Origin: UBA6244 sp963676875
Lineage (GTDB): Bacteria; Bacteroidota; Bacteroidia; Bacteroidales; F082
Length of the DNA: 64,000 bases
Assembly: GCA_963676875.1 (NCBI GenBank)
Contig: OY781436.1
Coordinates: 3,720,001 to 3,784,000, forward strand
Reading direction: 5' to 3'
In this document: piece after piece, positions 1 to 7,860 of the stretch
Position numbering within the stretch: the stretch's first letter is position 1
Layout of the letters: each line of letters begins with the position of its first letter
Translations under genes and position numbers: made by a program
The notes under the pieces: model-generated
Told to the model about the DNA's origin: nothing
Seen by the model: only the letters and a program-made list of their open reading frames with translations
The model's database searches: none

Positions 1-56
1 AGGGTGTCAATTTCGTAATCTTCGTTGGGATTATTTTTTATGGGATCTGTTGCCAT
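1..56 (-). CDS. ccoP: CcoP N-terminus (cbb3 oxidase dihaem subunit), truncated by window edge
   Basis: Only the first 18 codons are present. They read MATDPIKNNPNEDYEIDT, starting at an ATG at 56-54. Acidic, Asn/Asp-rich N-termini are common in Bacteroidota CcoP, and the gene follows ccoQ by 19 bases in a ccoS-ccoNO-ccoQ run, which is the expected position. CcoP is the membrane-anchored dihaem cytochrome c that passes electrons to CcoO. The haem motifs lie outside the window, so the identification rests mainly on context. Confidence 0.6.
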   Translation of the reverse strand, partial: MATDPIKNNPNEDYEIDT

Positions 57-75
57 AGTTGCTAAGTGTATTAAG

Positions 76-276
76 TTAAAAAGTTGAATGTGAATCCGAT
101 TGATGATCTTCACTTTGGTCCAACGGAAGCTGGCTCATTTCATCGATTTCTTCTCTGCTTGTGCTCATCACCAAATAGGTAACTAACACAAAAAATACAA
201 AGAAAATCAGGAGGGAAATGATGGGGTAGATTTCTACCCCACCGATGCGTTCCAGACTATTAATGACGATTTTCAT
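76..276 (-). CDS. ccoQ: CcoQ/FixQ-like cbb3 oxidase small subunit
   Basis: A 66-residue protein with one membrane helix at about residues 17-37 (rich in I, L, F and V) followed by an acidic, Ser/Gln-rich cytoplasmic tail. This matches the size and layout of CcoQ (FixQ), the small subunit that stabilises the cbb3-type oxidase. It lies 25 bases after ccoNO and 19 bases before ccoP on the same strand. Sequence identity within CcoQ is always low, so the call depends on size, topology and gene order. Confidence 0.75.
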   Translation of the reverse strand: MKIVINSLERIGGVEIYPIISLLIFFVFFVLVTYLVMSTSREEIDEMSQLPLDQSEDHQSDSHSTF

Positions 277-301
277 GTGTTAAGTCAATTAGAGTTCAGC
301 T

Positions 302-2422
302 TTACTTATTTTTATAAACGTCGGTTCCAAGTCGTTGGAGGTAGGCAATCAAAGCGATGATTTCTTTGTTTTTGTCTACTTCAATACCACTGGCTTTCAG
401 TCCGGCGGCAATTTGCTCGGCCTGGGCGTTTAAGTCGGCAACAGCCTGATCGGCATACCCATCTGCATACGGAACTCCCAATTTGATCATGGTATTGATT
501 TTGTCGGGGACAATATCGATGTCCATGTCATTTTCTGCAAGCCATGGATAGGCGGGCATAATGGACTCAGGACTCACTTTCTGCGGGTTTAGCATGTGGT
601 TGTAATGCCACGAATCAGGTTTGTAATTGGGTAGCGATTTCACCCCTTCGCGCGACAAATCCGGTCCGGTACGTTTCGATCCAAACTGGAAGGGGAAGTC
701 ATAAACAGTTTCGCCGGCTTTGGTGTATTCGCCATAGCGTTCGGTTTCACTTCTGAAAGGTCTGATCATCTGCGAATGACACAAATAGCAGCCTTCTCTC
801 ACGTAAATGTCGCGTCCGGTCAGTTCAAGCGGGGTATATGGTTTTACTGCTGAAATGGTTGGTATGTTCGATTTCACCAGGTACATGGGTACGATTTCGA
901 TCAAACCACCAATCAGGATAACGATCAATGCAAACAGGGTTAATTGTAGTGGGCGACCTTCCAATCTTCTGTGAAATCCTTCTTTGTGTTTGGGCTCATG
1001 TTTTGCCGGTGCTTCATCGCTTTCGTAACGCAGGAAGCTTCCGGCTTGAGCGGTTTTTACCACGTTAAACACAAATAGCAGGGCTCCAATAAAATACAGC
1101 GATCCGCCAAATGCCCTCAGGTAATACATGGGGAGAATTTGGGTAACGGTTTCGAGGAAGTTGGGGTAAGCCAGAAAACCTTCTTCGGTAAATTGTTTCC
1201 ACATGAGTGCCTGGGTAAATCCGGCAAAATACAAGGGAATGGAGAAAAACAACATGCCCAGGGTGGCAATCCAGAAGTGTACGTTGGCGAGTTTCACCGA
1301 CCACAGTTTGGTTTTAAACAACCTTGGAACCAACCAATAAATCATACCAAAGTTCATCATGGAGTTCCAACCAAGGGTTCCGATGTGTACGTGGGCAATG
1401 GTCCAGTCGGTAAAGTGGCTGAGTGCGTTTACGCTTTTCAGCGAAAGCATGGGGCCTTCAAAGGTGGACATACCGTAAGCGGTAACGGCCACCACCAGCA
1501 TTTTTAAAACGGGATCTTCGCGAACCTTGTCCCAGGCGCCACGCAGCGTGAGCAATCCGTTGATCATACCGCCCCACGATGGTGCGATGAGCATAATCGA
1601 GAAAACAACGCCAAGTGCTTGTGCCCAATCGGGAAGGGCTGAGTACAGCAAATGGTGAGGGCCTGCCCAGATATAGAGGAAAATGAGTGCCCAAAAGTGA
1701 ATGATGGACAGCTTATAGGAGTAAATGGGACGGTTGGAGGCCTTGGGAACAAAATAATACATCATACCCAAAACCGGTGTGGTGAGGAAAAATGCCACGG
1801 CATTGTGTCCGTACCACCATTGCACCAATGCGTCCTGAATACCGGCGTAAATGGGATAACTCATGGTCCACGACACGGGAAGCGCCAGGTTGTTGGTGAT
1901 GTAGAGCACAGCAATGGTTACCCAGGTGGCAATATAAAACCAGATGGAAACATAGATGTGTTTTACACGACGTTTTACCAGAGTCATGATCAGGTTGAGT
2001 CCGAAAACTACCCAAATCAATACCACCAACACGTCGATGGGCCATATTAACTCAGCATACTCTTTGGATTGGGTAAATCCGAAAGGAAGCGTAAGTGCAG
2101 CCAGTACAATAATTAACTGCCATCCCCAAAAGTGAATGTTGCCCAGCAATTTGCTGTACATGGGTGTTTTTAACAACCTTGGAGTGGAATAATAAATGGC
2201 CGTAAAAATGCCGTTGCCAACAAAGGCAAAGATGGCAGCATTGGTGTGTACCGGCCGGATGCGGCTGAATACCAACCAGGAAATGTTTCCGCTCATGTGA
2301 GGGAAAATCAGCTCAAATGCTGCGGTGAGACCAACCAACATGCCAACCACCCCCCAAAGGACGGTGGCCCATAAAAACATGTTGCTCAATCTGTTGTCAT
2401 AAGTAAATTTTTGAAGCTCCAT
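302..2422 (-). CDS. ccoNO: cbb3-type cytochrome c oxidase, fused CcoN-CcoO (subunits I and II)
   Basis: The 706-residue protein is the catalytic core of the high-affinity terminal oxidase, reducing O2 to water with proton pumping. Residues 1 to about 460 are CcoN, with many membrane helices. Likely haem and CuB ligands are H59 (RPVHTNAAIF), H206 (WWYGHN), H256-H257 (AGPHHL) and H344/H346 (AHVHIG). After a charged linker at about 465-490 and one membrane helix at about 492-512 comes the CcoO domain, with haem c motif CYLCH at 545-549 and the QMIRPF signature right after it. In proteobacteria ccoN and ccoO are separate genes; the fusion is common in Bacteroidota. It lies 4 bases after ccoS, so the two are probably co-translated. 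Confidence 0.96.
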   Translation of the reverse strand: MELQKFTYDNRLSNMFLWATVLWGVVGMLVGLTAAFELIFPHMSGNISWLVFSRIRPVHTNAAIFAFVGNGIFTAIYYSTPRLLKTPMYSKLLGNIHFWGWQLIIVLAALTLPFGFTQSKEYAELIWPIDVLVVLIWVVFGLNLIMTLVKRRVKHIYVSIWFYIATWVTIAVLYITNNLALPVSWTMSYPIYAGIQDALVQWWYGHNAVAFFLTTPVLGMMYYFVPKASNRPIYSYKLSIIHFWALIFLYIWAGPHHLLYSALPDWAQALGVVFSIMLIAPSWGGMINGLLTLRGAWDKVREDPVLKMLVVAVTAYGMSTFEGPMLSLKSVNALSHFTDWTIAHVHIGTLGWNSMMNFGMIYWLVPRLFKTKLWSVKLANVHFWIATLGMLFFSIPLYFAGFTQALMWKQFTEEGFLAYPNFLETVTQILPMYYLRAFGGSLYFIGALLFVFNVVKTAQAGSFLRYESDEAPAKHEPKHKEGFHRRLEGRPLQLTLFALIVILIGGLIEIVPMYLVKSNIPTISAVKPYTPLELTGRDIYVREGCYLCHSQMIRPFRSETERYGEYTKAGETVYDFPFQFGSKRTGPDLSREGVKSLPNYKPDSWHYNHMLNPQKVSPESIMPAYPWLAENDMDIDIVPDKINTMIKLGVPYADGYADQAVADLNAQAEQIAAGLKASGIEVDKNKEIIALIAYLQRLGTDVYKNK

Positions 2423-2426
2423 AAGC

Positions 2427-2654
2427 CTAATCGGGTTTGTTATTTGATTTTATTTCAGTATTATTGGTGATTTCTGGTTTGTCTTGAGTTGAAATTTCGG
2501 TGGTAATATCGGGGTTAGGTTCGTCAAATAATATACGGACACTCGGTGAGTACAAATCATCGTACTGACCGTTGCGTACAGCCCAGATAAATACGAGTAA
2601 AAACCCGCCTGCGACCACAATTCCGGCAATGACTAAAAGAATGATTACGGACAT
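2427..2654 (-). CDS. ccoS: CcoS, cbb3 oxidase maturation protein
   Basis: This 75-residue protein has an N-terminal membrane helix (residues 3-24) followed by the typical CcoS stretch FIWAVRNGQYDDL and then a Thr/Asn/Asp-rich tail. CcoS is required for cofactor insertion into the cbb3 core. It is the first gene after a 124-base gap from ccoI and has a possible -7 box of its own at 2689-2696. The tail is longer than in proteobacterial CcoS. Confidence 0.9.
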   Translation of the reverse strand: MSVIILLVIAGIVVAGGFLLVFIWAVRNGQYDDLYSPSVRILFDEPNPDITTEISTQDKPEITNNTEIKSNNKPD

Positions 2655-2688
2655 TTAAGTATTCAAGTTCCCAATTACAATTATAGTT

Positions 2689-2696
2689 CAAAATTA
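2689..2696 (-). promoter_or_regulatory. Bacteroidota-type -7 box ahead of ccoS-ccoNO-ccoQ-ccoP
   Basis: Read on the minus strand the sequence is TAATTTTG, an exact match to TAnnTTTG, 34 bases before the ccoS start codon. No clear -33 TTG is visible at the usual distance, so this is a candidate only. It would let the oxidase structural genes be transcribed apart from ccoI. Confidence 0.35.
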
Positions 2697-2778
2697 TAAA
2701 AAAAATGTTAAATTTTACCCCTTATTGTTATTTAAAACAAATATAAATAACTCTTTGGGAGGTGGGTAAGTGATGGGT

Positions 2779-5160
2779 TTAGCGCCTGGTTCTTTTGGAG
2801 AGCCAATTGATGGAAAAGGTGGCGAAGGCTACCACGCTCACAGAGCTGATGGGCATCAGGATGGCAGCAATGATGGGCGACAAGGAGCCCTGAACGGCAA
2901 AATAGAGTCCGATCAGGTTGTAAAGAAATGAGATCACAAAACTGATGATTACCACGTTCATGGCTTTGTTGGTGAACCTGAAAAATGCGGGCAACTGGTC
3001 AAATTTGCCTGATTCAATAATGCCATCACATGCCGGTGAAAAGCTATAAATGTCGTCGGCAATGGTCAAACCCACATGACTTTCCATCAACGCTCCGGCA
3101 TCGTTTAGTCCGTCGCCAATCATGAGCACACGTTTCCCGTTCTTTTTCAGTTTTTTAATGAAATCCATTTTGTCTTTGGGACTTTGGTTGAAAAACAGAT
3201 GGTTTTCATCTCCAAAAATGGGTGCCAGATTTGCCCGTTCGCTTTCGTTATCACCCGAAAGCAGGTATAGTTCATGGTTTTGTCTGAGTTCCGATATCAC
3301 CTGCCCGAGCCCCGGGCGATAGGTATTCGCAATACTAAAGTAGCCAACCACGCGGTTGTCGAGGTAGCAATACACGTTACTCGTTTGCACTTCGGTGTCG
3401 TCCTTTCCTGTAACGAATTTTTTGGAACCCAGGTTGATCCTCACGTTGTTCACCACGCCACTAATCCCCAATGAGGGCAGTTCGCGATAATCTTCTACCT
3501 CATATTTGCTGTCACCGGCAATGCTCTCCTTGATGGAGGTGCTTAATGGATGACTCGAATGGGCAGCCAACGACTTGATCATCAGCAATTGCTCCTTCGT
3601 TAGTTCATCACCAACAAACTTGATATTCATGCTTTTACTCAGGGTGATGGTGCCTGTTTTGTCGAACACGATGGTATCTATTTTACGCAGGTTTTCAATC
3701 ACCTCGGTGTTTTTTATGTAAAAGCCGTCCCGTCCGAACACACGCATGGTGCTGCCAAAGGTAAAGGGAACAGTGAGGGCCAGGGCGCAGGGGCATGCAA
3801 TGATCAGTACCGAAGTAAAAGCGAACAAAGCCAACGAGGGGTTGTTGAAAAGCCAATATACACCTGCACCTCCGGCAATGGCCAGAATGATGATGGTAAA
3901 ATACTGACTTACCTTATCCACCATGGTTCCCAACTTGCTTTCTTCGCGGGTGCCCGCCTTGTCCTGATTCCAAAGTTGGGTCAGGTAGCTCTGCTCTACT
4001 TCGTTCACCACCTCCACTTCGATGGAGCTGCCGGCTTGACGTCCTCCGGCAAATATCATGTCGCCCGTATTTTTGGGGACGGGAATGGATTCTCCGGTAA
4101 CGAAAGAGTAGTCGATATTGGCTTTTCCGTTCATCAGTGTTGCGTCGGCAGGTATCAGTTCCTGGTTTCTGATAAGAATACGGTCGCCTTTTTTTAACTG
4201 GCTAAGGGGTATGCTTTTTTCACCGCTTTCGCTGACAAGCGTAACAGCCACGGGAAAATAGCTTTTGTAATCGCGCTCGAACGACAACGCTTGATAGGTT
4301 TTGCCCTGATACCATTTGCCAATGAGCAGAAAAAATACCAGTCCGATAAGTGAATCCATGTAGCCAATGCCACTTACCGTGAATATTTCGTAGGTGCTTT
4401 GCAAAAACAAGGTAAAAATCCCCAGAGTTATCGGCACATCGATGTTGACGATTTTATGTCGAAGTCCTTTGTAAGCAGACAGGTAGTAATCGTTGGCACT
4501 GTAAAAAACCACAGGCAGGGCCAGCACAAAACTCATGAACCCGAAAAACCCCGTAAACAGACTTCCCAACTGATCGCCTCCGGGCAGATATTCCGGAAAA
4601 TTGTACAACATCACATTCATGAAGCTGAAGCCTGCAATACCTATTTTCAGGAGGATGCTCCGATTGCTTTTGGTTCCGTCTTTTTTGTCCAGTTGGTCGA
4701 GGGTAATTTCGGGCACATAATGGATGGAGGCCAGCAATTCCACCAACTCCCTGAGTGTTATTTCAGCACCATTGTAGGTAATGCTTACCTGCTTGCGCGG
4801 AAAATTGACGGTTGCCTGAATTACACCGGGGTGTAGGGTATGTAGGTTTTCGAGCAACCAAATGCACGAAGCACAGTGGATGGTGGGGATAAACAGGTTG
4901 ACCACATGGATGCCTCCATCAGAGAAGGTGAGTAGTTTTTCGATGATTTCTTCGTGGTCGAGGAAGGCATATTTGTTTCCGGTATCTACCTTTTCTACCT
5001 TGATGCCCGACATGGGCTGAATCTGATAGTATTTATCGAGTTTGTTTTGGTTTAAAATCTGATAAACCGTACTGCATCCATGGCAACAAAAGGGTTTGTC
5101 GTCCCACATAACAGGATGATTTCCACAATCTTCGCCACAATGAACGCAAGGAAGTCCCAT
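2779..5160 (-). CDS. ccoI: CcoI/FixI copper-translocating P1B-type ATPase
   Basis: This is a 793-residue protein when started at the ATG at 5160. That start lies 5 bases after the preceding stop and opens directly on a cysteine-rich domain (CVHCGEDCG, then FCCHGC). A longer reading from 5208 would overlap the upstream gene by 43 bases and is less likely. Next come an HMA-type metal site (IHCASC), about eight membrane helices, the actuator TGES, the metal channel CPC at about 455, the phosphorylation site DKTGT near 498, an HP motif (SSHPLS) and GDGLND near 680. The family exports copper to the periplasm for the CuB centre of cbb3 oxidase. The cysteine-rich front plus the position beside ccoS favour CcoI over CopA. 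Confidence 0.94.
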   Translation of the reverse strand: MGLPCVHCGEDCGNHPVMWDDKPFCCHGCSTVYQILNQNKLDKYYQIQPMSGIKVEKVDTGNKYAFLDHEEIIEKLLTFSDGGIHVVNLFIPTIHCASCIWLLENLHTLHPGVIQATVNFPRKQVSITYNGAEITLRELVELLASIHYVPEITLDQLDKKDGTKSNRSILLKIGIAGFSFMNVMLYNFPEYLPGGDQLGSLFTGFFGFMSFVLALPVVFYSANDYYLSAYKGLRHKIVNIDVPITLGIFTLFLQSTYEIFTVSGIGYMDSLIGLVFFLLIGKWYQGKTYQALSFERDYKSYFPVAVTLVSESGEKSIPLSQLKKGDRILIRNQELIPADATLMNGKANIDYSFVTGESIPVPKNTGDMIFAGGRQAGSSIEVEVVNEVEQSYLTQLWNQDKAGTREESKLGTMVDKVSQYFTIIILAIAGGAGVYWLFNNPSLALFAFTSVLIIACPCALALTVPFTFGSTMRVFGRDGFYIKNTEVIENLRKIDTIVFDKTGTITLSKSMNIKFVGDELTKEQLLMIKSLAAHSSHPLSTSIKESIAGDSKYEVEDYRELPSLGISGVVNNVRINLGSKKFVTGKDDTEVQTSNVYCYLDNRVVGYFSIANTYRPGLGQVISELRQNHELYLLSGDNESERANLAPIFGDENHLFFNQSPKDKMDFIKKLKKNGKRVLMIGDGLNDAGALMESHVGLTIADDIYSFSPACDGIIESGKFDQLPAFFRFTNKAMNVVIISFVISFLYNLIGLYFAVQGSLSPIIAAILMPISSVSVVAFATFSINWLSKRTRR

Positions 5161-5165
5161 CGGGT

Positions 5166-5840
5166 TTATTCGGTTTTTATCAGGATATTGTTGAAGGTAA
5201 CGGCCCACATACCACGGGGTTCACCCACTTTAAAATCCACTGCTTTGTCGTTGGGGTAGAGTTTTTTGATTTGGTCAATCATATATGGAGGAATATCCAC
5301 GTTGGGGGTGCCGTGACACATGATACATTCGCCTTTTACATCGATTAATTTATAAAAAACGGGATGTCCTTCTTCGTTCAGGTCCACCCTGTTGCGTGGG
5401 GTTTTCTTGAGCACATACCCCATGACATATTCCTTATAAATCTGGTTTTCAATACCTTTTGTTTCGTTTTTCGGATTGCGGTATTTCTTGGCCACCCGCT
5501 TCAAGCCCACGTTCATCACGCGACCCAGCGAATCGGTAAGGGGGAGCGCTTCCACATTGCAAAACAGGACGGCGTACTCGGGACTGTGTTCCACGATGGC
5601 CTTGCCAAGGGCTGTTTTGATGTTCAGCATGGCCATGTGCACAATTTTGGTTCCTTCCATCATGAGTACACGGTGCAGGCTGTCGTTCAGCGAGGGATAA
5701 ATCATCAGGTCGGGATTTTCAACCTTGGTGGGAGCTGTGTTTTCAACTGCTACGGGCTTGTCGGATGTCTTTTGTTGATTGGATGCGCATCCGGCCAGGA
5801 GAGCCAGCGCGAGCGTAGAAATAATGAGATAAGTTTTCAT
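5166..5840 (-). CDS. Lipoprotein with Tll0287-like (DUF3365) haem-binding domain
   Basis: The 224-residue protein has a lipoprotein signal (lipobox LLAGC, Cys at about 18) and a soluble domain. That domain includes NPKNE, KYRNPKN-type spacing and a CIMCH haem c motif near residue 175 (CIMCHGTP). This layout fits DUF3365, which binds one c-type haem and is often fused to sensors. Here it stands alone between slyD and ccoI, in step with the cbb3 genes (5 bases to ccoI, 12 bases from slyD). A role as periplasmic haem or redox sensor, or as an electron-transfer partner for oxidase assembly, is inferred from context only. Confidence 0.8.
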   Translation of the reverse strand: MKTYLIISTLALALLAGCASNQQKTSDKPVAVENTAPTKVENPDLMIYPSLNDSLHRVLMMEGTKIVHMAMLNIKTALGKAIVEHSPEYAVLFCNVEALPLTDSLGRVMNVGLKRVAKKYRNPKNETKGIENQIYKEYVMGYVLKKTPRNRVDLNEEGHPVFYKLIDVKGECIMCHGTPNVDIPPYMIDQIKKLYPNDKAVDFKVGEPRGMWAVTFNNILIKTE

Positions 5841-5852
5841 GTGATGATATTT

Positions 5853-6293
5853 TTATTCCTTAATGGCGATCAGTTTTCCGGTAAATTGCAAATCCTGTCC
5901 GGCAAGGGGGTGGTTGAAATCCATGGTAACGGTGTTGGCCGAGATGGCAATGATTTCGCCATGGTGTTTGTTGCCGTCCTTGTCCGTAAGCGGGATAACG
6001 TTGCCGATTTTAATCATTTTTTCATCTATTTTCCCGTTTTCTTCGAAGGTGTCCAATGGGAGGTCGAAGATGGCATACGGGTCGGAGGGACCGTAGGCGT
6101 TATCTGCTTTTATCACAAAATCAAAGGGTTCGCCAACTTTTAATCCTGCGAGGGCTTGTTCAAATTCGGGCAAAAGTTGTTGTTTGCCCAAGGCAAAGGT
6201 AATGGGCGCATCTCCGGGGATGGTTTCCAGCTTTTTGCCACTTTGAACACTTGTAAGTGTATAGGCTACCGACACTTCCTTGGTCGTATTCAT
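5853..6293 (-). CDS. slyD: SlyD-type FKBP peptidyl-prolyl isomerase
   Basis: 146 residues from the ATG at 6293. The domain follows the SlyD pattern: an FKBP half at each end (VAYTLTSVQSGKKLET; LPEFEQALAGLKVGE; MDFNHPLAGQDL) around an insert-in-flap chaperone segment. The His/Cys-rich nickel-binding tail of E. coli SlyD is missing. A longer start at 6320 exists, but a perfect -7 box lies at 6323-6330, so a transcript would begin downstream of that codon. It probably helps fold periplasm-bound or metalloproteins of the neighbouring oxidase block, which is inferred from position. Confidence 0.9.
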   Translation of the reverse strand: MNTTKEVSVAYTLTSVQSGKKLETIPGDAPITFALGKQQLLPEFEQALAGLKVGEPFDFVIKADNAYGPSDPYAIFDLPLDTFEENGKIDEKMIKIGNVIPLTDKDGNKHHGEIIAISANTVTMDFNHPLAGQDLQFTGKLIAIKE

Positions 6294-6322
6294 GGTTTGC
6301 GGTGTTAGTGAAATTGACACTG

Positions 6323-6330
6323 CAAAAGTA
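6323..6330 (-). promoter_or_regulatory. -7 box of slyD-(DUF3365)-ccoI
   Basis: The minus strand reads TACTTTTG, an exact TAnnTTTG match, 29 bases before the chosen slyD ATG (6293). No -33 TTG is seen, because the upstream side is an unusual G-rich run on the plus strand. The box argues for the internal slyD start. Confidence 0.5.
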
Positions 6331-6708
6331 AGATATTGTGGGAGATGGTGGGAGGGGGGGGGCTAAAAAACCGGATGTTGTACCAATTTATCAAGTTGGG
6401 GGAACACAATATCATGTGGCGTACGCTGAAAAGTGGGTTTTTTTGGTTTAGGGCTGTTCGGCAGGCGGTTTTTTTCTATCATGGCGGGGCGGGGGGTAAG
6501 AATTATTTTCTGTTTTTTTAGCCACGTTTTTTAAACACAAATAAATCAACTTTAATCACTCGTTTAGCATAGTCAAATGAAATAGAAGCACTAGTCTTAA
6601 ATCTCGGTGCAACTCCGTGCCTTCTCCGTGGAACTCCGTGTAATTTTCTCTCATGAAGCTACACACAGCTTACCGCGCAATTCCGTGTAATAACCCAATA
6701 AAACCCTA
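6331..6708. other. Intergenic stretch with G-run and degenerate CTCCGTG repeats
   Basis: About 380 bases without a credible gene between slyD and the UbiA-like gene. It holds a purine run ending in ten G at about 6350-6362 and a second G-rich patch near 6483-6496. At 6602-6643 it has a cluster of CTCCGTG/CTCGGTG words, with CCGTG again near 6683. The same words make up the short repeat family at 34031-34740. Open frames here are short and look like no protein. Confidence 0.5.
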
Positions 6709-7560
6709 CTAAACAAAAACCAACACAACCGGCAAAATAAACAACACCTCGCCCCAAACCCGATACCCGGCGTTTTTTGCAAAATAAGCATTGGCGCTCA
6801 TGATGAGCAACAGCCCCGAATTGATGCCAATCAAAACCACATAAATCGCTTGTAATTCCATGGCTACTTGGTATAAAAATCTCATAATCAGGCTTAACCA
6901 GGTTATTACCAATACACCCGATATAATTCTTTTTGAAAGCGCTTTGCCCATCACCGTGGCAAACGAATGGTGTCCATCCAGCAAGTCGTTGTCGCGATCG
7001 TACCACGAAGCCATGGCTCCTTCGCTCCAAACCAAAAGAACGATCACCATGATCAGACTGCCGTTTTCCAATGGCATCGACCCATCCGAATACCACCATG
7101 GGACCAAAAATATTCCCCCAACATAAATGCAGGCGATAATCAATTCCTTGGGGATCCATTTTTTTATGTTCATGGGAAATACCCGCAGACTTACAAAATA
7201 CAAGAGGATAATGACCGAGATCAACATGCCACCAACAATTATTTGATGAGGTAAATACACCAGGGTAAGTCCTAAAGCAATCGCCCCAAGTCCTAATATC
7301 CAATAAGATAGCACCCCGGCGTGTCGTCGATGAAACAGGTGCCGCCCGATGGTAGGCGCTCTGTCCGATTGTGTGGCATCCAATAAATGATCCAAGGTGT
7401 ACATCACCCAAACAGCGAGTGGCAGAACAAACCACCAGGCCAAAGGAACCTCCGCATGACAAACCTTTACGGCCAATATCCCCATGGCCACCGACCCAGC
7501 CACCACATCAACACTCAAGTGTTGCAAAATAATGAAGTGGTTGGTGGATTTTGATGGCAT
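6709..7560 (-). CDS. UbiA-like polytopic membrane protein (putative prenyltransferase)
   Basis: This 283-residue protein has about eight to nine membrane helices. Two Asp-rich loops sit where UbiA enzymes bind prenyl diphosphate and Mg2+: YTLDHLLDATQSD near residues 55-67 and SWYDRDNDLLDGHH near 188-200. That supports membership of the UbiA superfamily. The spacing and wording do not match haem O synthase, and the product of any reaction cannot be told. It has its own -7 box (7582-7589) after the act operon terminator, so it is a separate transcription unit between the two respiratory gene sets. Confidence 0.65.
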   Translation of the reverse strand: MPSKSTNHFIILQHLSVDVVAGSVAMGILAVKVCHAEVPLAWWFVLPLAVWVMYTLDHLLDATQSDRAPTIGRHLFHRRHAGVLSYWILGLGAIALGLTLVYLPHQIIVGGMLISVIILLYFVSLRVFPMNIKKWIPKELIIACIYVGGIFLVPWWYSDGSMPLENGSLIMVIVLLVWSEGAMASWYDRDNDLLDGHHSFATVMGKALSKRIISGVLVITWLSLIMRFLYQVAMELQAIYVVLIGINSGLLLIMSANAYFAKNAGYRVWGEVLFILPVVLVFV

Positions 7561-7581
7561 ATCTTACGGTTCAAAGTTTTT

Positions 7582-7589
7582 CAAAGGTA
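7582..7589 (-). promoter_or_regulatory. -7 box of the UbiA-like gene
   Basis: The minus strand reads TACCTTTG, an exact TAnnTTTG, 21 bases before the start codon and just downstream of the terminator at 7621-7654. No -33 TTG is evident. Confidence 0.5.
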
Positions 7590-7620
7590 ATGATTCGAAT
7601 GCGAAAAATCTAAAAACGAG

Positions 7621-7654
7621 AAAAGTCCTTAATTGTTTACAATAAGGACTTTTT
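7621..7654 (-). terminator. Terminator of the act operon
   Basis: A perfect 11-bp stem (AAAAGTCCTTA at 7621-7631 with its complement at 7643-7653) around an 11-base loop, followed on the minus strand by a U-rich tract. On the plus strand the stem is also followed by T-runs, so it could work both ways. Confidence 0.8.
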
Positions 7655-7860
7655 CTTTTATGTTATGAAACTAAGTTTAAACATCCCTCTTTTTCGATTT
7701 TTGAGCTCCTTTCCCCTTGGGGGAAAGGCGGGGGATAGGGGTTCAAGAGGCAAAGAAAAAAATTGTTTTTATCATTATTTTAATGTCAAACCAAACAACA
7801 CTTAACAGCAAAAGAGCTTCAACGCATATGAACGGAATAATGTGTTAATTATATCCTTTG
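7655..7860. other. Gene-free stretch between act operon and its terminator
   Basis: No gene is seen. The only structure is the hairpin repeat at 7708-7744, listed separately. The rest is AT-rich. Confidence 0.5.
7708..7744 (-). repeat. Solo copy of the CCTTTCCCC/GGGGAAAGG hairpin repeat
   Basis: On the minus strand this reads GAACCCCTATCCC, a short spacer, then a CCTTTCCCC stem with its complement. The same arrangement opens each 185-bp unit of the array at 40049-43191. Here only the first hairpin half of that unit is present, which suggests that this half exists as an independent dispersed repeat. Confidence 0.75.

Noticed and set aside
6336..6521. Open frame on the plus strand upstream of slyD
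   Set aside because: It is made of G-runs and T-runs with no protein-like pattern and no promoter on that strand.
6709..7560. Haem O synthase (CtaB/CyoE) for the UbiA-like gene
   Set aside because: The motif around the first Asp-rich loop does not match that family, and no aa3 or bo3 oxidase genes are present that would need haem O.
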